A DNA stretch of 64,000 bases, taken from contig NZ_JADEVZ010000005.1 of NCBI RefSeq assembly GCF_015207875.1, positions 1 to 64,000 of the forward strand, in the 5' to 3' direction. A model generated the notes under the pieces. That model searched no databases and had not been told where the DNA came from. It worked only from the letters and a program-made list of their open reading frames with translations. Positions within the stretch are counted from its first letter, which is position 1. Every line of letters starts with the position of its first letter. Made by a program: the position numbers and the translations under genes. Below, piece by piece: positions 14,412-22,316 of this stretch. The DNA is from Dolichospermum sp. LEGE 00240 (GTDB lineage: Bacteria; Cyanobacteriota; Cyanobacteriia; Cyanobacteriales; Nostocaceae).

Positions 14412-16346
14412 ATCCCCTTCAAGTATTTTACAATAAAGTTCTCGAATTTTTTCAAGCTGTAGTTTATTACTAACGTTTGCTGATTTAACTAGAGAATAAT
14501 CAGCTAAAAATGGTAAATCTTGTTCTACATAACGGACTGCTTCTCCTAAATCATAATTGATATCTTTGCCAGAGATAATAATTGATTGTCCATAACATTC
14601 CATTAATCCTTTTATTAAAACTAAATGTCTGTTAGCTAACTTGATCTCTTTACTTCCTTGAGGAATGAGATAAAATTCAAAATCTGTTAATACTTCTGTG
14701 GGGAAAATAGAAGCAACTTTGGCTAGTGCATATTGCACTTGTCCTAATTTATCAGATGCTATATCACCACTAGCAGTTTTATCAGATGATAAGAGTAGAT
14801 ACTGACCAGAACTTAAATTTAATTCTTTAGTAGTCAGCATTCTAATGTACTGCTTTAATTGAAAATTAACAGATTCATTATTTTGATTAACATTTTTTAG
14901 TTTCAAAATAATGCTTTCATCTGTTACTTTCAGGGGGGAAGCAAAAGCAAGGGTAGAACAGGAAGCACAAATACAAGGACGGTCTTCACTTGATGAAGAT
15001 TGACGACGCTGGGAAGGTCGTTCAAACATATATCTAGCAACTTTCCATTTAGCAGTTTTCGGATCAAGTTTAACTCCACAAGAGTAACAAAATTCTTTAC
15101 CATCATCTCCTGGTGATCTTACCTCCATTTTGATTGGGGTTTCACTTAATAAAGGTTCTGGTTTAGGATCATAAGGTTGCTGTTTTTCTAGTAAGCGATA
15201 CATTTCTAAAACACATTTGGCAAAAATATCGCCACGAGTAGAATTTATTTGATCTGTAGCTCTTTTATTAAACCTTGTAACAACATCAACAATATCTTTG
15301 AATTGTTCAGGATTATTTTTACGGTCTAATCGAATAAACTCAAATGGATTACCATTAGATATTTGAAGCAATGAGAGTTTTTGATGTACAGAATCCTTGC
15401 TAAATATTATCTGGGAAGATAGCTTTTCCTTTTGCTTGTTTAACTTATTAATTTGTGGCTTAGTTAAACTGTCTGTATTCAATTGATGTTTGATATCTTC
15501 TAATTCTTTCCAGATTGATTCTTGTTTTTTTAAAATAGAATCAAAGGATTTTTGAAAGTCTTCACTATATTTTTTTGCTTCCTCGTCTTGTTTTTCTTTT
15601 AATTGTTCTAGTTTCTTATCCGTAGTAGGCTTATTTTGCAAGCCATCTATTTTTCTTTGACGCTCAACTTGACGCTCTTGAACTTGATAAATAACTGCTA
15701 GGTAACAAGCAGCTAAAATATCAGTTTGTTCCTTACATATAATTGGAATTTCTAAGGTACTAAAACCCCGATCAGCTAAAGTAACACTATTCAGCAAAAG
15801 AATAAATGTCTGTGTTAAATCTTTTAACTGATACTTACTAAACCCATTTTTTGAAAAAGCTACCTCTTTTAAAAATTCATCCCAAAGTAAACTAAAATTT
15901 ATTAATTTTTTTCTCTTGGGTGAAAAAACAATTACATGAGAGTCACTTTCATCTAATACAACTATATAATGTACTTTTTGTAAATATTCCAAAAATCTAT
16001 CAATTGCACTTTCAATAGCTAATCTTGCTTGTAATTCTCCTGGTAATGGTTTCTTGTACAATGTTTGAATTTTACCAAGTTCTTGATTTTCCCAAGTCAC
16101 AATATTGTTAGCTTGGAAATTTAGTATTGGTAATTGATCATTGGTTACATTGCGCTTTATCTTTATGTTTAATTGTCTGACTAATTTAGAATCACCAAAT
16201 GATCTTGCAATTTCTAAGCTATTACCGTAATTTGCTAAAGTTCCTAGTAATTGAGAATTTATCTGATAATTAATAACATTTGCAGATAAAGCACTGAGGT
16301 ATATTTTTAAAGTGTTATTTTGATTGGTAATTATTATTTCAGCCAT
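13899..16346 (-). CDS. cas10d: Cas10d (Csc3)-like large subunit lacking an HD domain
   Basis: An 815-residue large subunit. The centre carries a zinc ribbon (C420, C423 in FCYSCG; C458, C460, C463 in CICASC), as in Csc3/Cas10d. The N-terminal 200 residues contain no His-Asp pair and no HD-type motif; indeed HD occurs nowhere in the protein, and there is no GGDD. Residues about 221-318 form a long, highly charged coiled coil (VQERQVERQRKI, KKLEQLKEKQDEEAKKY). The C-terminal 170 residues are helical and could be made separately as Cas11d from an internal ATG at 14411. Published type I-D Cas10d proteins are longer and carry the HD nuclease (family knowledge), so this is a variant. A GGAAG site precedes the ATG; the gene is 67 bp after the nucleotidyltransferase gene. 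Confidence 0.88.
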   Translation of the reverse strand: MAEIIITNQNNTLKIYLSALSANVINYQINSQLLGTLANYGNSLEIARSFGDSKLVRQLNIKIKRNVTNDQLPILNFQANNIVTWENQELGKIQTLYKKPLPGELQARLAIESAIDRFLEYLQKVHYIVVLDESDSHVIVFSPKRKKLINFSLLWDEFLKEVAFSKNGFSKYQLKDLTQTFILLLNSVTLADRGFSTLEIPIICKEQTDILAACYLAVIYQVQERQVERQRKIDGLQNKPTTDKKLEQLKEKQDEEAKKYSEDFQKSFDSILKKQESIWKELEDIKHQLNTDSLTKPQINKLNKQKEKLSSQIIFSKDSVHQKLSLLQISNGNPFEFIRLDRKNNPEQFKDIVDVVTRFNKRATDQINSTRGDIFAKCVLEMYRLLEKQQPYDPKPEPLLSETPIKMEVRSPGDDGKEFCYSCGVKLDPKTAKWKVARYMFERPSQRRQSSSSEDRPCICASCSTLAFASPLKVTDESIILKLKNVNQNNESVNFQLKQYIRMLTTKELNLSSGQYLLLSSDKTASGDIASDKLGQVQYALAKVASIFPTEVLTDFEFYLIPQGSKEIKLANRHLVLIKGLMECYGQSIIISGKDINYDLGEAVRYVEQDLPFLADYSLVKSANVSNKLQLEKIRELYCKILEGDMNSSKQLSKRAQLYRDVAALTGLTYAFVQSLESTTKKSMKTEDAEREMSKIIEQVGDAVAFCYYATLGDQEKKTVQARLYRNNDNYFIYDQAKDFLETKLQISDRQEKDEVKKQTWLTFYADDVIKAYTYFAENGYGQDREWNELTYNLKLSLYTRFPELVRKLKTTGDK

Positions 16347-16413
16347 TTTCTTCTTCCAACTTGATTAAATAAGAGTTGATTTGTCTAACATAAAGTGGAT
16401 ATTTATATATTTG

Positions 16414-16881
16414 TCATACTCCCCACCTTTGTAAAAAGTTCTCAATGTTTTCTAATTTAGTTTCTTCAATCTTTTTAATTTCTGTATTACTCAATAAAAC
16501 TCTTTGTTGAAATTTATCAAACTCATCTCCTGGTTCTTCATATAATACCTTTCCATCACGAGCTACAAAATGTGCTATGAGTTTTGAACAATGATTAAGT
16601 TCTACAATATCAATTTTGTCAGAATTGATTTTGAATATTTCTCCTAAAATTCCAGGTATTGCAAATGCAGCTAATGGATTATTTTGAATGTATAAATTAT
16701 ATTTTTCTTCATCATATAAAACAGCAAAATCCCAGTCACTATTGGCGTTAATGTTACCTGTTGCTCTAGAACCAAACAGAACTAACATTTTTAAGTAAGG
16801 TATTTTTTTAAGAAGTCGTAAAGAAAGTTCTCGAAGTTCTGCAATTGTTGGAATTTTATCTTGCATTTTATCATTATCCAT
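16414..16881 (-). CDS. Minimal nucleotidyltransferase (MNT/MntA-like)
   Basis: A 155-residue nucleotidyltransferase. The family signature GS-x10-D-x-D is present: LFGSRATGNINANSDWDFAVL (about residues 36-56). MNT proteins act as antitoxins that AMPylate HEPN toxins in MntA/HepT pairs. No HEPN gene is next to it, but a third acidic residue is plausible in KIDIVEL. The start is 15 nt after the DUF433 stop, so the two form an operon, and cas10d begins 67 bp downstream on the same strand. It may therefore be co-transcribed with the effector genes. Role unknown. Confidence 0.8.
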   Translation of the reverse strand: MDNDKMQDKIPTIAELRELSLRLLKKIPYLKMLVLFGSRATGNINANSDWDFAVLYDEEKYNLYIQNNPLAAFAIPGILGEIFKINSDKIDIVELNHCSKLIAHFVARDGKVLYEEPGDEFDKFQQRVLLSNTEIKKIEETKLENIENFLQRWGV

Positions 16882-16896
16882 TTTTGTGATTAAAAA

Positions 16897-17133
16897 TTAC
16901 AATAAAGGTTCAACTCGTTCATGACCTACTAACCTCCGTGCATAAATTAAACAGGCTTGCACATCTTCCCTTTCTAACCAGGGATAAGCTTCTAACAAAG
17001 TTTCAATGGTATCTTCTGCGGCTAACATTCCTAAAATATGTTCAACAGCTAGACGACGACCACGAATGATTGGTTTACCTCCAAAGATTTGGGGGTTAAA
17101 TGTGATTCTTTCTAGTAATGTTTGTTCGTTCAT
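16897..17133 (-). CDS. DUF433 protein, antitoxin-like
   Basis: A 78-residue DUF433 protein with the family pattern ITFNPQIFGGKPIIRGRRLAVEHIL (about residues 10-34) and a C-terminal helix VQACLIYARRL. The domain is a small winged-helix-like fold usually found as the antitoxin of a PIN-type toxin (VapB50-like). Here the next gene is a nucleotidyltransferase instead, 15 nt away, and no PIN gene is seen. Either the toxin has been lost or the nucleotidyltransferase is the functional partner. The upstream region contains GGTCA/TGACC inverted repeats (17198-17214), possibly an operator. Confidence 0.8.
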   Translation of the reverse strand: MNEQTLLERITFNPQIFGGKPIIRGRRLAVEHILGMLAAEDTIETLLEAYPWLEREDVQACLIYARRLVGHERVEPLL

Positions 17134-17280
17134 GGTTTACCTATTTAGCGAAAAATTCGTGATTTGTATCAATGGAATTTCGATAAAGTAAATTATCGGT
17201 CATAGTTTTTGACCTCACTAACTACTATTTTCAAGAAATGGGAGTAGGAGAAACTACCCCCAGTATGTCAGAAATTCTTT

Positions 17281-17508
17281 TTAAGCGTTGCCTATAGTGA
17301 GCAAAGCGATCGCTTTTGACTCAATTACCAGTCTATACTCATGCTGTTGTCCTTGAATACGGCGCTTATCAAATTGATAACCACGTTTCTTGAGGACGTG
17401 CATAGTTGCAGAAAAACGATGACTCACCTTTTCTACTAACTCATCTGTAGAATGCCAGCAAGCATCTGACATTACTTCCAGCATACGATCAGCTAAGTTT
17501 TCTTTCAT
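17281..17508 (-). CDS. Small winged-helix-like protein
   Basis: A 75-residue protein, MKENLADRMLEVMSDACWHS then TDELVEKVSHRFSATMHVLKKRGYQFDKRR, with the helix-turn-helix-wing pattern of a small DNA-binding protein (recognition helix around residues 25-42, wing with RIQGQQHEYRL). I chose the ATG at 17508; the frame is open for seven more codons from a TTG. It is divergent from the WYL regulator and 147 bp upstream of the DUF433 gene, so it could regulate either. No closer family is recognised. Confidence 0.65.
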   Translation of the reverse strand: MKENLADRMLEVMSDACWHSTDELVEKVSHRFSATMHVLKKRGYQFDKRRIQGQQHEYRLVIESKAIALLTIGNA

Positions 17509-17600
17509 AAGAACAAGTATCTCAATCAAATTACCCCAAAAAGTTATCTATTCACCTGGTATACAGATACAATAACTGTAAATAAGCAATATGTCAATAA

Positions 17601-17610
17601 TGTAATTACA
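17601..17610. promoter_or_regulatory. Palindrome TGTAATTACA upstream of the WYL gene
   Basis: A perfect 10-bp palindrome that ends 8 bp before the WYL start codon at 17619, in the divergent gap with the wHTH gene. Its position suits an autoregulatory operator, but a 10-bp AT-rich palindrome can arise by chance. Confidence 0.35.
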
Positions 17611-17618
17611 TTTTGTAG

Positions 17619-18485
17619 ATGTCCAGGAAAAAAGAAACAATTACACTGTCAATTCCCTCTGGTACAAAGGAACAACTGGAAGAAATCGCCCAAAAACTAG
17701 GTATTTTTTGGGGTAAGTCTCCCAGTATATCTGGACTATTGGTAGCGATCGCCCAACAAACACCAGAGACCAAAAAACTGTTCTCCCTCAACTCTGAACA
17801 AGTTAACGCCCTAGATCAAGCCTTCAAAGTTCTGGTTGATATAGGTAAAATTGCGGAATCTCAAACTCTGATCAATTTATTATTGGATTATGGCAATCTT
17901 GAAGCACCTTTACAACAGTCACTTATCCGGTTAGTTAACCAACCTAGTGATGCTTGGCGATTGCAAATAGATGAACTTTCTCAAAAAAAGCAGCCCTTTC
18001 AAATACTCTATGGCAACACTCAAGGCATAGACCTATCATTTACAGTTCGTTATGCGGAAATCACTTTTGAAGAAAAGCGTTTTTACTTAAATATTTGGTG
18101 TGATGAGACTCAAGATATCGCCAATACTGACTTTCCAGAACTCATACACAATCGCTGTTTACGTCTGGATAACATCAAAGGTGTTGTCCCAGTGAATGGA
18201 CAATGGCGGCATGAAGGACTAGATTCCCTAAATGTATACTTACACTTTTATAGAGGTATGGTGAAAGCATATCAACCAAAATTCAATGATATCAGTAATG
18301 AAGAGATTGGGGAGGTACGTCAAGTGGTGAGAAAAGTATCAAACCCTTTTTGGTTATTGCGAGAAGTGATGGTTTATGGAAATGACTGTGAAATAGTTTC
18401 ACCTGAAAACGTGCGATCGCTCATTCAAAAAAAACTCATTAACATGAGTCAAAATTATGACTTAACTGTATCACTCACCAGTTAA
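17619..18485 (+). CDS. WYL-domain transcriptional regulator of the cas locus
   Basis: A 288-residue protein. Residues 1-60 look like a ribbon-helix-helix DNA-binding segment (KETITLSIPSGTKEQLEEIAQ followed by a helix). Residues about 125-230 match a WYL ligand-sensing domain: KKQPFQILYGNTQGIDLSFTVRYAEITFEEKRFYLNIWCDE and NHCLRLDNIKGV-like RCLRLDNIKG. A WYL protein (Sll7009) adjacent to the type I-D locus of Synechocystis 6803 represses that system (established). The gene is divergent from the cas operon at its upstream end, fitting the same job here. WYL domains may sense nucleic-acid signals; the ligand is unknown. Confidence 0.85.
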   Translation: MSRKKETITLSIPSGTKEQLEEIAQKLGIFWGKSPSISGLLVAIAQQTPETKKLFSLNSEQVNALDQAFKVLVDIGKIAESQTLINLLLDYGNLEAPLQQSLIRLVNQPSDAWRLQIDELSQKKQPFQILYGNTQGIDLSFTVRYAEITFEEKRFYLNIWCDETQDIANTDFPELIHNRCLRLDNIKGVVPVNGQWRHEGLDSLNVYLHFYRGMVKAYQPKFNDISNEEIGEVRQVVRKVSNPFWLLREVMVYGNDCEIVSPENVRSLIQKKLINMSQNYDLTVSLTS

Positions 18486-18555
18486 TATCATTGCATAGCC
18501 AAGGATTGAGAAATACCTTACACCACAGCGAAAACCTAGATACGCAATCCAGTAG

Positions 18556-18574
18556 GGGCGGGGTCTCCCCGCCC
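18556..18574. repeat. Small GC-rich palindrome after the WYL gene
   Basis: GGGCGGGG-TCT-CCCCGCCC, with 8-bp arms and a 3-nt loop, in an AT-rich gap 71 bp after the WYL stop. There is no T-run, so it is a dispersed palindrome rather than a classical terminator, although it could stop transcription. Confidence 0.6.
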
Positions 18575-18639
18575 TCAATTAGATTACATCCAAACAATAA
18601 CCGCTATAGTGTAGTGTGTGGAGATTCCTATTCCTGTTA

Positions 18640-18665
18640 CAATAATCTCTATTAGGGATTGACAC
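18640..18665. repeat. Possible CRISPR repeat relic
   Basis: CTCTATTAGGGATTGACAC (18647-18665) resembles the 3' half of the minus-strand CRISPR repeat (CCCTATTAGGGATTGAAAC), in the opposite orientation to the main array. A second, weaker copy CTCTATTGGAGATT lies at 18692-18705. Spacing does not allow a normal repeat-spacer unit, so this is at best an orphan remnant. Confidence 0.3.
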
Positions 18666-18715
18666 TAACTGATCCTCACTACTAGCAAAATCTCTATTGG
18701 AGATTAAAAAACGTA

Positions 18716-19009
18716 ATGTTGAACATCACAAACGCCAAGTTGAGCTTTTCTGGCAATAATGCTCTTAGTGAAAACGAAGCGATGAGAGAAATTGCTTACA
18801 GCATGGACTTATTAATTCCTGGATTATACTTATGGCTACCAGGAATACATATTCGCATTGGTGGTGATGTTCCTGATGATCAACCTTATAAATATCCAGG
18901 TAAGATTCATAGCAGAATAGGTATTGCTTTAGTATTGCCAGGGTACAAGATTTTTACATCTTACCAGGGAACTTATGACTCATTTGGAGAGGAGTTAAGA
19001 AAAGGATAG
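18716..19009 (+). CDS. Small protein of unknown function
   Basis: A 97-residue frame beginning MLNITNAKLSFSGNNALSEN, with a hydrophobic stretch SMDLLIPGLYLWLPGIHIRIGG (about residues 28-49) and a Tyr/Gly-rich C-terminal half. No domain recognised. It lies downstream of the WYL gene on the same strand, after a 230-bp gap with two repeats, so it is probably transcribed separately. No good ribosome-binding site is visible. It could be a real orphan or a degraded fragment. Confidence 0.45.
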   Translation: MLNITNAKLSFSGNNALSENEAMREIAYSMDLLIPGLYLWLPGIHIRIGGDVPDDQPYKYPGKIHSRIGIALVLPGYKIFTSYQGTYDSFGEELRKG

Positions 19010-19126
19010 GTTAGTAACGTAAAAGATATTTAAATTGGATTGAATCCAATATGAGTTATTGCTTTACAAGTTATGAAAAGTATAGGGTAGTAAGATAAAA
19101 GATATTCATAATTTACCAGACTACCC

Positions 19127-19291
19127 ATGACCCTCAACAAGCATCAAATACAGGGACTACCAAAGTTAAAATGTCAAACTTTAAGCGCAACTCAATTTGA
19201 GCAACTAATGATTGATGCTGGTTACTCAATATCAGGAACTGCGGCAGCCCAAGGTAATTTTGAACTTATTTTACTTTCATTATTTGTCTGA
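19127..19291 (+). CDS. Short ORF or gene remnant before kdpC
   Basis: A 54-residue frame (MTLNKHQIQGLPKLKCQTLS ... ending LLSLFV), convergent with kdpC, whose stop is 1 nt beyond. The middle, LSATQFEQLMIDAGYSI, reads as a genuine helix, but the protein ends abruptly in a hydrophobic tail. That suggests the 5' part of a gene whose 3' end was lost. Not recognised. Confidence 0.3.
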   Translation: MTLNKHQIQGLPKLKCQTLSATQFEQLMIDAGYSISGTAAAQGNFELILLSLFV

Positions 19292-19292
19292 T

Positions 19293-19907
19293 TTAACCTC
19301 CAGATTTTAAAGCATCCACAGCTAAATTTAACTTTAAAACATTGACTCCAGGTTCTCCAAAAATACCAAGAAAACGCCCATCAATATTCTGATTAATTAA
19401 ACTTTCCAGTTTTTGTTCTTGAACTCCCCTGGCTTTTGCAACTCTGGCAATTTGCGCCCTAGCACCTGCTAAACTAATATGAGGATCAAGACTAGAAGCA
19501 GAAGTATAAACCAAATCTGCTGTCGGTTTTATTCCTGCTGTCTGTAAACCCTGAAAACCATCATTTCCCTTAATCCGTTCTATTAATGCTTTATTACTGG
19601 GAGCTAAATTACTAGCACCAGATATACCTGTTTTCAAAATTCCACTTTCATCCTTCTTTGGATCTGCTGTACTGTAATTAGTGGTACTGGGACGACCATT
19701 AAAATAGTGTTCAGAACTGAAAGGTTGACCAATTAAACCAGAACCAATAACTTGTTTTTGGTTATTAGTAATTAAACTCCCATTAGCTTGAGCAGGAAAT
19801 ACAATTTGACCAACAACAATCATAATCAATGGATAAATTAAGCCACCAATTATCCAAGTAATTAAAGTAGCCCGAATAGCCTGGTTTGCATCTCTAGTAA
19901 AACTCAT
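19293..19907 (-). CDS. kdpC: Potassium-transporting ATPase subunit KdpC
   Basis: A 204-residue KdpC, the single-pass membrane subunit that stabilises the KdpFABC K+ pump. One N-terminal membrane helix (ATLITWIIGGLIYPLIMIVVG) is followed by a periplasmic domain with the conserved GSxLIGQPFSSEHYFNGRPS and SASSLDPHISLAGARAQIARVAKARG. I start at the ATG at 19907 with GGAG 8 nt upstream; its A is the last base of the preceding stop (TAATG), so translation is coupled to the KdpG-like gene. It ends the operon, and no kdpD/kdpE homologue follows. Confidence 0.95.
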   Translation of the reverse strand: MSFTRDANQAIRATLITWIIGGLIYPLIMIVVGQIVFPAQANGSLITNNQKQVIGSGLIGQPFSSEHYFNGRPSTTNYSTADPKKDESGILKTGISGASNLAPSNKALIERIKGNDGFQGLQTAGIKPTADLVYTSASSLDPHISLAGARAQIARVAKARGVQEQKLESLINQNIDGRFLGIFGEPGVNVLKLNLAVDALKSGG

Positions 19908-20137
19908 TAAAATTTCTCCGGTTGAAACATTACAAAAAACAAATAAATAGACAGACTGAAAATTCCTACTCCTAATAATCCTAAAGCCCAAGCTTGTGAA
20001 CGAGAAAATTGTTCAGATGTAGCTGCATAAACCATTGGAGCAATAATTAAATTACTGCTTATTCCTAAAAATAAATAAATCGGCAGTTGATGTTTGTGCA
20101 TAATTTCTGATATTGCTATACTTCTCTTTATCGTCAT
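19907..20137 (-). CDS. KdpG/KdpF-like small membrane protein
   Basis: A 76-residue protein with two hydrophobic helices (LPIYLFLGISSNLIIAPMVYA and AWALGLLGVGIFSLSIYLFFVMFQPEKF). The C-terminal helix ending in FQPEKF resembles KdpF, the short peptide associated with KdpA. Position between kdpB and kdpC matches the kdpG gene reported in Anabaena kdpABGC operons (from memory). It starts immediately after the kdpB stop and overlaps kdpC by one base. Likely a stabilising subunit of the K+ ATPase. Confidence 0.8.
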   Translation of the reverse strand: MTIKRSIAISEIMHKHQLPIYLFLGISSNLIIAPMVYAATSEQFSRSQAWALGLLGVGIFSLSIYLFFVMFQPEKF

Positions 20138-22264
20138 CTAATGTAAAGGGAGAATCACATCAATTAATTTAATGGCAATAAAAGGCGCAATAATACCCCC
20201 AACACCATAAATAAAGATGTTGCGTTTTAATAATTGATCGGCGGTGAGAGGTAGAAACTTTACACCCTTGAGTGCAATAGGAATCAGTGCTGGAATAATT
20301 AAAGCGTTATAAATTAGAGCCGAAACTATTGCTGATTGGGCGCTTTTTAAGCCCATAATATTTAAAGCACCAATCCCAGCAGCACCAAAAATAGTGGGAA
20401 TGATAGCGAAATATTTAGCAATGTCATTAGCAATAGAAAACGTAGTTAACGCCCCACGAGTAATTAGTAACTGTTTACCAATAGTCACCAAATCAATTAA
20501 TTTGGTAGGATCAGAATCTAAATCCACCATATTAGCAGCTTCCTTTGCCGCTTGTGTTCCCGAATTCATAGCTACACCCACATTTGCTTGAGCTAAAGCT
20601 GGTGCATCATTAGTCCCATCTCCCGTCATTGCCACTAATTTACCTTGAGATTGTTCAGCCCGAATGACACTAATTTTATCTTCTGGAGTAGCTTCAGCAA
20701 TAAAATCATCAACTCCTGCTTCCCTGGCAATAACACTAGCTGTAATGCGATTATCACCAGTGAGCATAATAGTTTTTACCCCCATTCTTCGCAGTTGATC
20801 AAATCTTTCTTTCAGACCAGGTTTAACAATATCTTTGAGATAAATTACCCCATAAATTTGGTCATTTAAACAAACAGCTAAAGGTGTACCTCCCAATAAA
20901 GAAACCTGTTCATAAGCCGCATCTAATTCTGGAGGAGCTTGAGTACCACGAGAACGGACAAAACCTTTAATTGCATCTACCGCACCTTTTCTAATTTCAC
21001 TACCATCAGCTAAATTAATCCCACTCATACGGGTTTTAGCTGAAAATTCTACACCTTCAGCATGATCAACATCAACATCTGTAACTACCTGATATTTTTC
21101 TGCTAACTTGACAATTGATTTACCTTCCGGTGTTTCATCAAATAGACTTGCGATTCTGGCAATTCTGGCTACATCTTCTACAGAGTAATTATTCACAGGA
21201 ATAAATTCATCAGCCATGCGATTGCCTAAAGTAATAGTTCCTGTTTTATCTAAAACTAAAGTATTAATATCGCCACAAGCTTCTACCGCTCTCCCAGAAG
21301 TAGCAATCACATTAAATTGAGCGACTCTATCCATACCGGCTATACCAATAGCACTCAATAAACCGCCAATAGTTGTGGGAATTAAAGCCACTAACAGAGA
21401 AATTAGAATGGCAATACTGGCACCATTGCGTAAATTATTCCCTGCTTCTTCCCCAAACACCACACTAATAAAATTAGCGATATAACCAGTAAAAGGAGGA
21501 AGAGTAGAAACCACAATTAAAAACACCTGGGTAAGAACTGCCAACAGCACAGTTAAAGCAATTTCATTAGGTGTTTTACTCCGTTCCGCACCTTCTACCA
21601 GAGAAATCATTCTATCAATAAAACCTTGACCAGGATCAGCAGTAATCCGAATAGTCAATTCATCGGAAAGTAAGCGTGTACCACCTGTAACTGAACTAGC
21701 AATATCCGTCCCCGGTTGTTTAAGTACAGGGGCAGATTCTCCCGTAATGGCTGACTCATCAACAGAACCCATACCTTGAGTAACTTCTCCATCAGCGGGA
21801 ATCATATCACCTGCAATGATTTTCACTGAATCTCCCTTACGTAATTCCGTAGAGTTAGTAGTTTCAATCACCCCATTAGGTAAAATTTTCCGAGCCATAG
21901 TATCGGAACGGGTAGCTCTAAGAGTATCAGCTTGCGCTTTACCCCTTCCTTCCGCCACAGCTTCCGCAAAATTGGCAAACAAAACAGTGAAAAATAAAAT
22001 CAGGGTAATTATCCCATTTAACAGTCGTTGTTGGTTAATATCAGCCTTGACAGTACCAAATAAATTAGGATCAAGAGTGACTAAAAAAACCACTATTGTC
22101 CCCACCCAAACAATAAACATCACCGGGTTTTTGACAGAAATGCGGGGGTCAAGCTTGATAAATGACTCACGAATAGCTCTTTGATACAATCCCTGCATAT
22201 TTGCTTTCGGTGTATGCTTGCGGGAGTCACGAGTTCCATGAGGAAGACGAAGATTATTTGTCAT
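20138..22264 (-). CDS. kdpB: Potassium-transporting ATPase catalytic subunit KdpB
   Basis: A 708-residue P-type ATPase that hydrolyses ATP for K+ uptake. It has the phosphorylation motif DKTGTIT with the catalytic Asp, the actuator motif GESAPV (TGES-type, DESAITGES), the hinge MLTGDN and [15 protein letters not shown]. Membrane helices include [15 protein letters not shown] near the N-terminus and several after the catalytic domains. I start at the ATG at 22264 ([13 protein letters not shown]). The frame is open further upstream but there runs through an octamer repeat (TTTGCGCC, three units, 22283-22306) that also overlaps the kdpA end. It lies 52 bp after kdpA in the operon. Confidence 0.96.
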   Translation of the reverse strand: MTNNLRLPHGTRDSRKHTPKANMQGLYQRAIRESFIKLDPRISVKNPVMFIVWVGTIVVFLVTLDPNLFGTVKADINQQRLLNGIITLILFFTVLFANFAEAVAEGRGKAQADTLRATRSDTMARKILPNGVIETTNSTELRKGDSVKIIAGDMIPADGEVTQGMGSVDESAITGESAPVLKQPGTDIASSVTGGTRLLSDELTIRITADPGQGFIDRMISLVEGAERSKTPNEIALTVLLAVLTQVFLIVVSTLPPFTGYIANFISVVFGEEAGNNLRNGASIAILISLLVALIPTTIGGLLSAIGIAGMDRVAQFNVIATSGRAVEACGDINTLVLDKTGTITLGNRMADEFIPVNNYSVEDVARIARIASLFDETPEGKSIVKLAEKYQVVTDVDVDHAEGVEFSAKTRMSGINLADGSEIRKGAVDAIKGFVRSRGTQAPPELDAAYEQVSLLGGTPLAVCLNDQIYGVIYLKDIVKPGLKERFDQLRRMGVKTIMLTGDNRITASVIAREAGVDDFIAEATPEDKISVIRAEQSQGKLVAMTGDGTNDAPALAQANVGVAMNSGTQAAKEAANMVDLDSDPTKLIDLVTIGKQLLITRGALTTFSIANDIAKYFAIIPTIFGAAGIGALNIMGLKSAQSAIVSALIYNALIIPALIPIALKGVKFLPLTADQLLKRNIFIYGVGGIIAPFIAIKLIDVILPLH

Positions 22265-22316
22265 ATCTTTATTCTTTCTATCTTTGCGCCTTTGCGCCTT
22301 TGCGTGAGACTTTAAC

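Noticed and set aside
1-19000. CRISPR-associated Tn7-like transposon of type I-D
   Set aside because: No tnsA/B/C or tniQ gene is present, and cas1, cas2, cas4 and a full cas3 are retained, so this is a defence-type locus.
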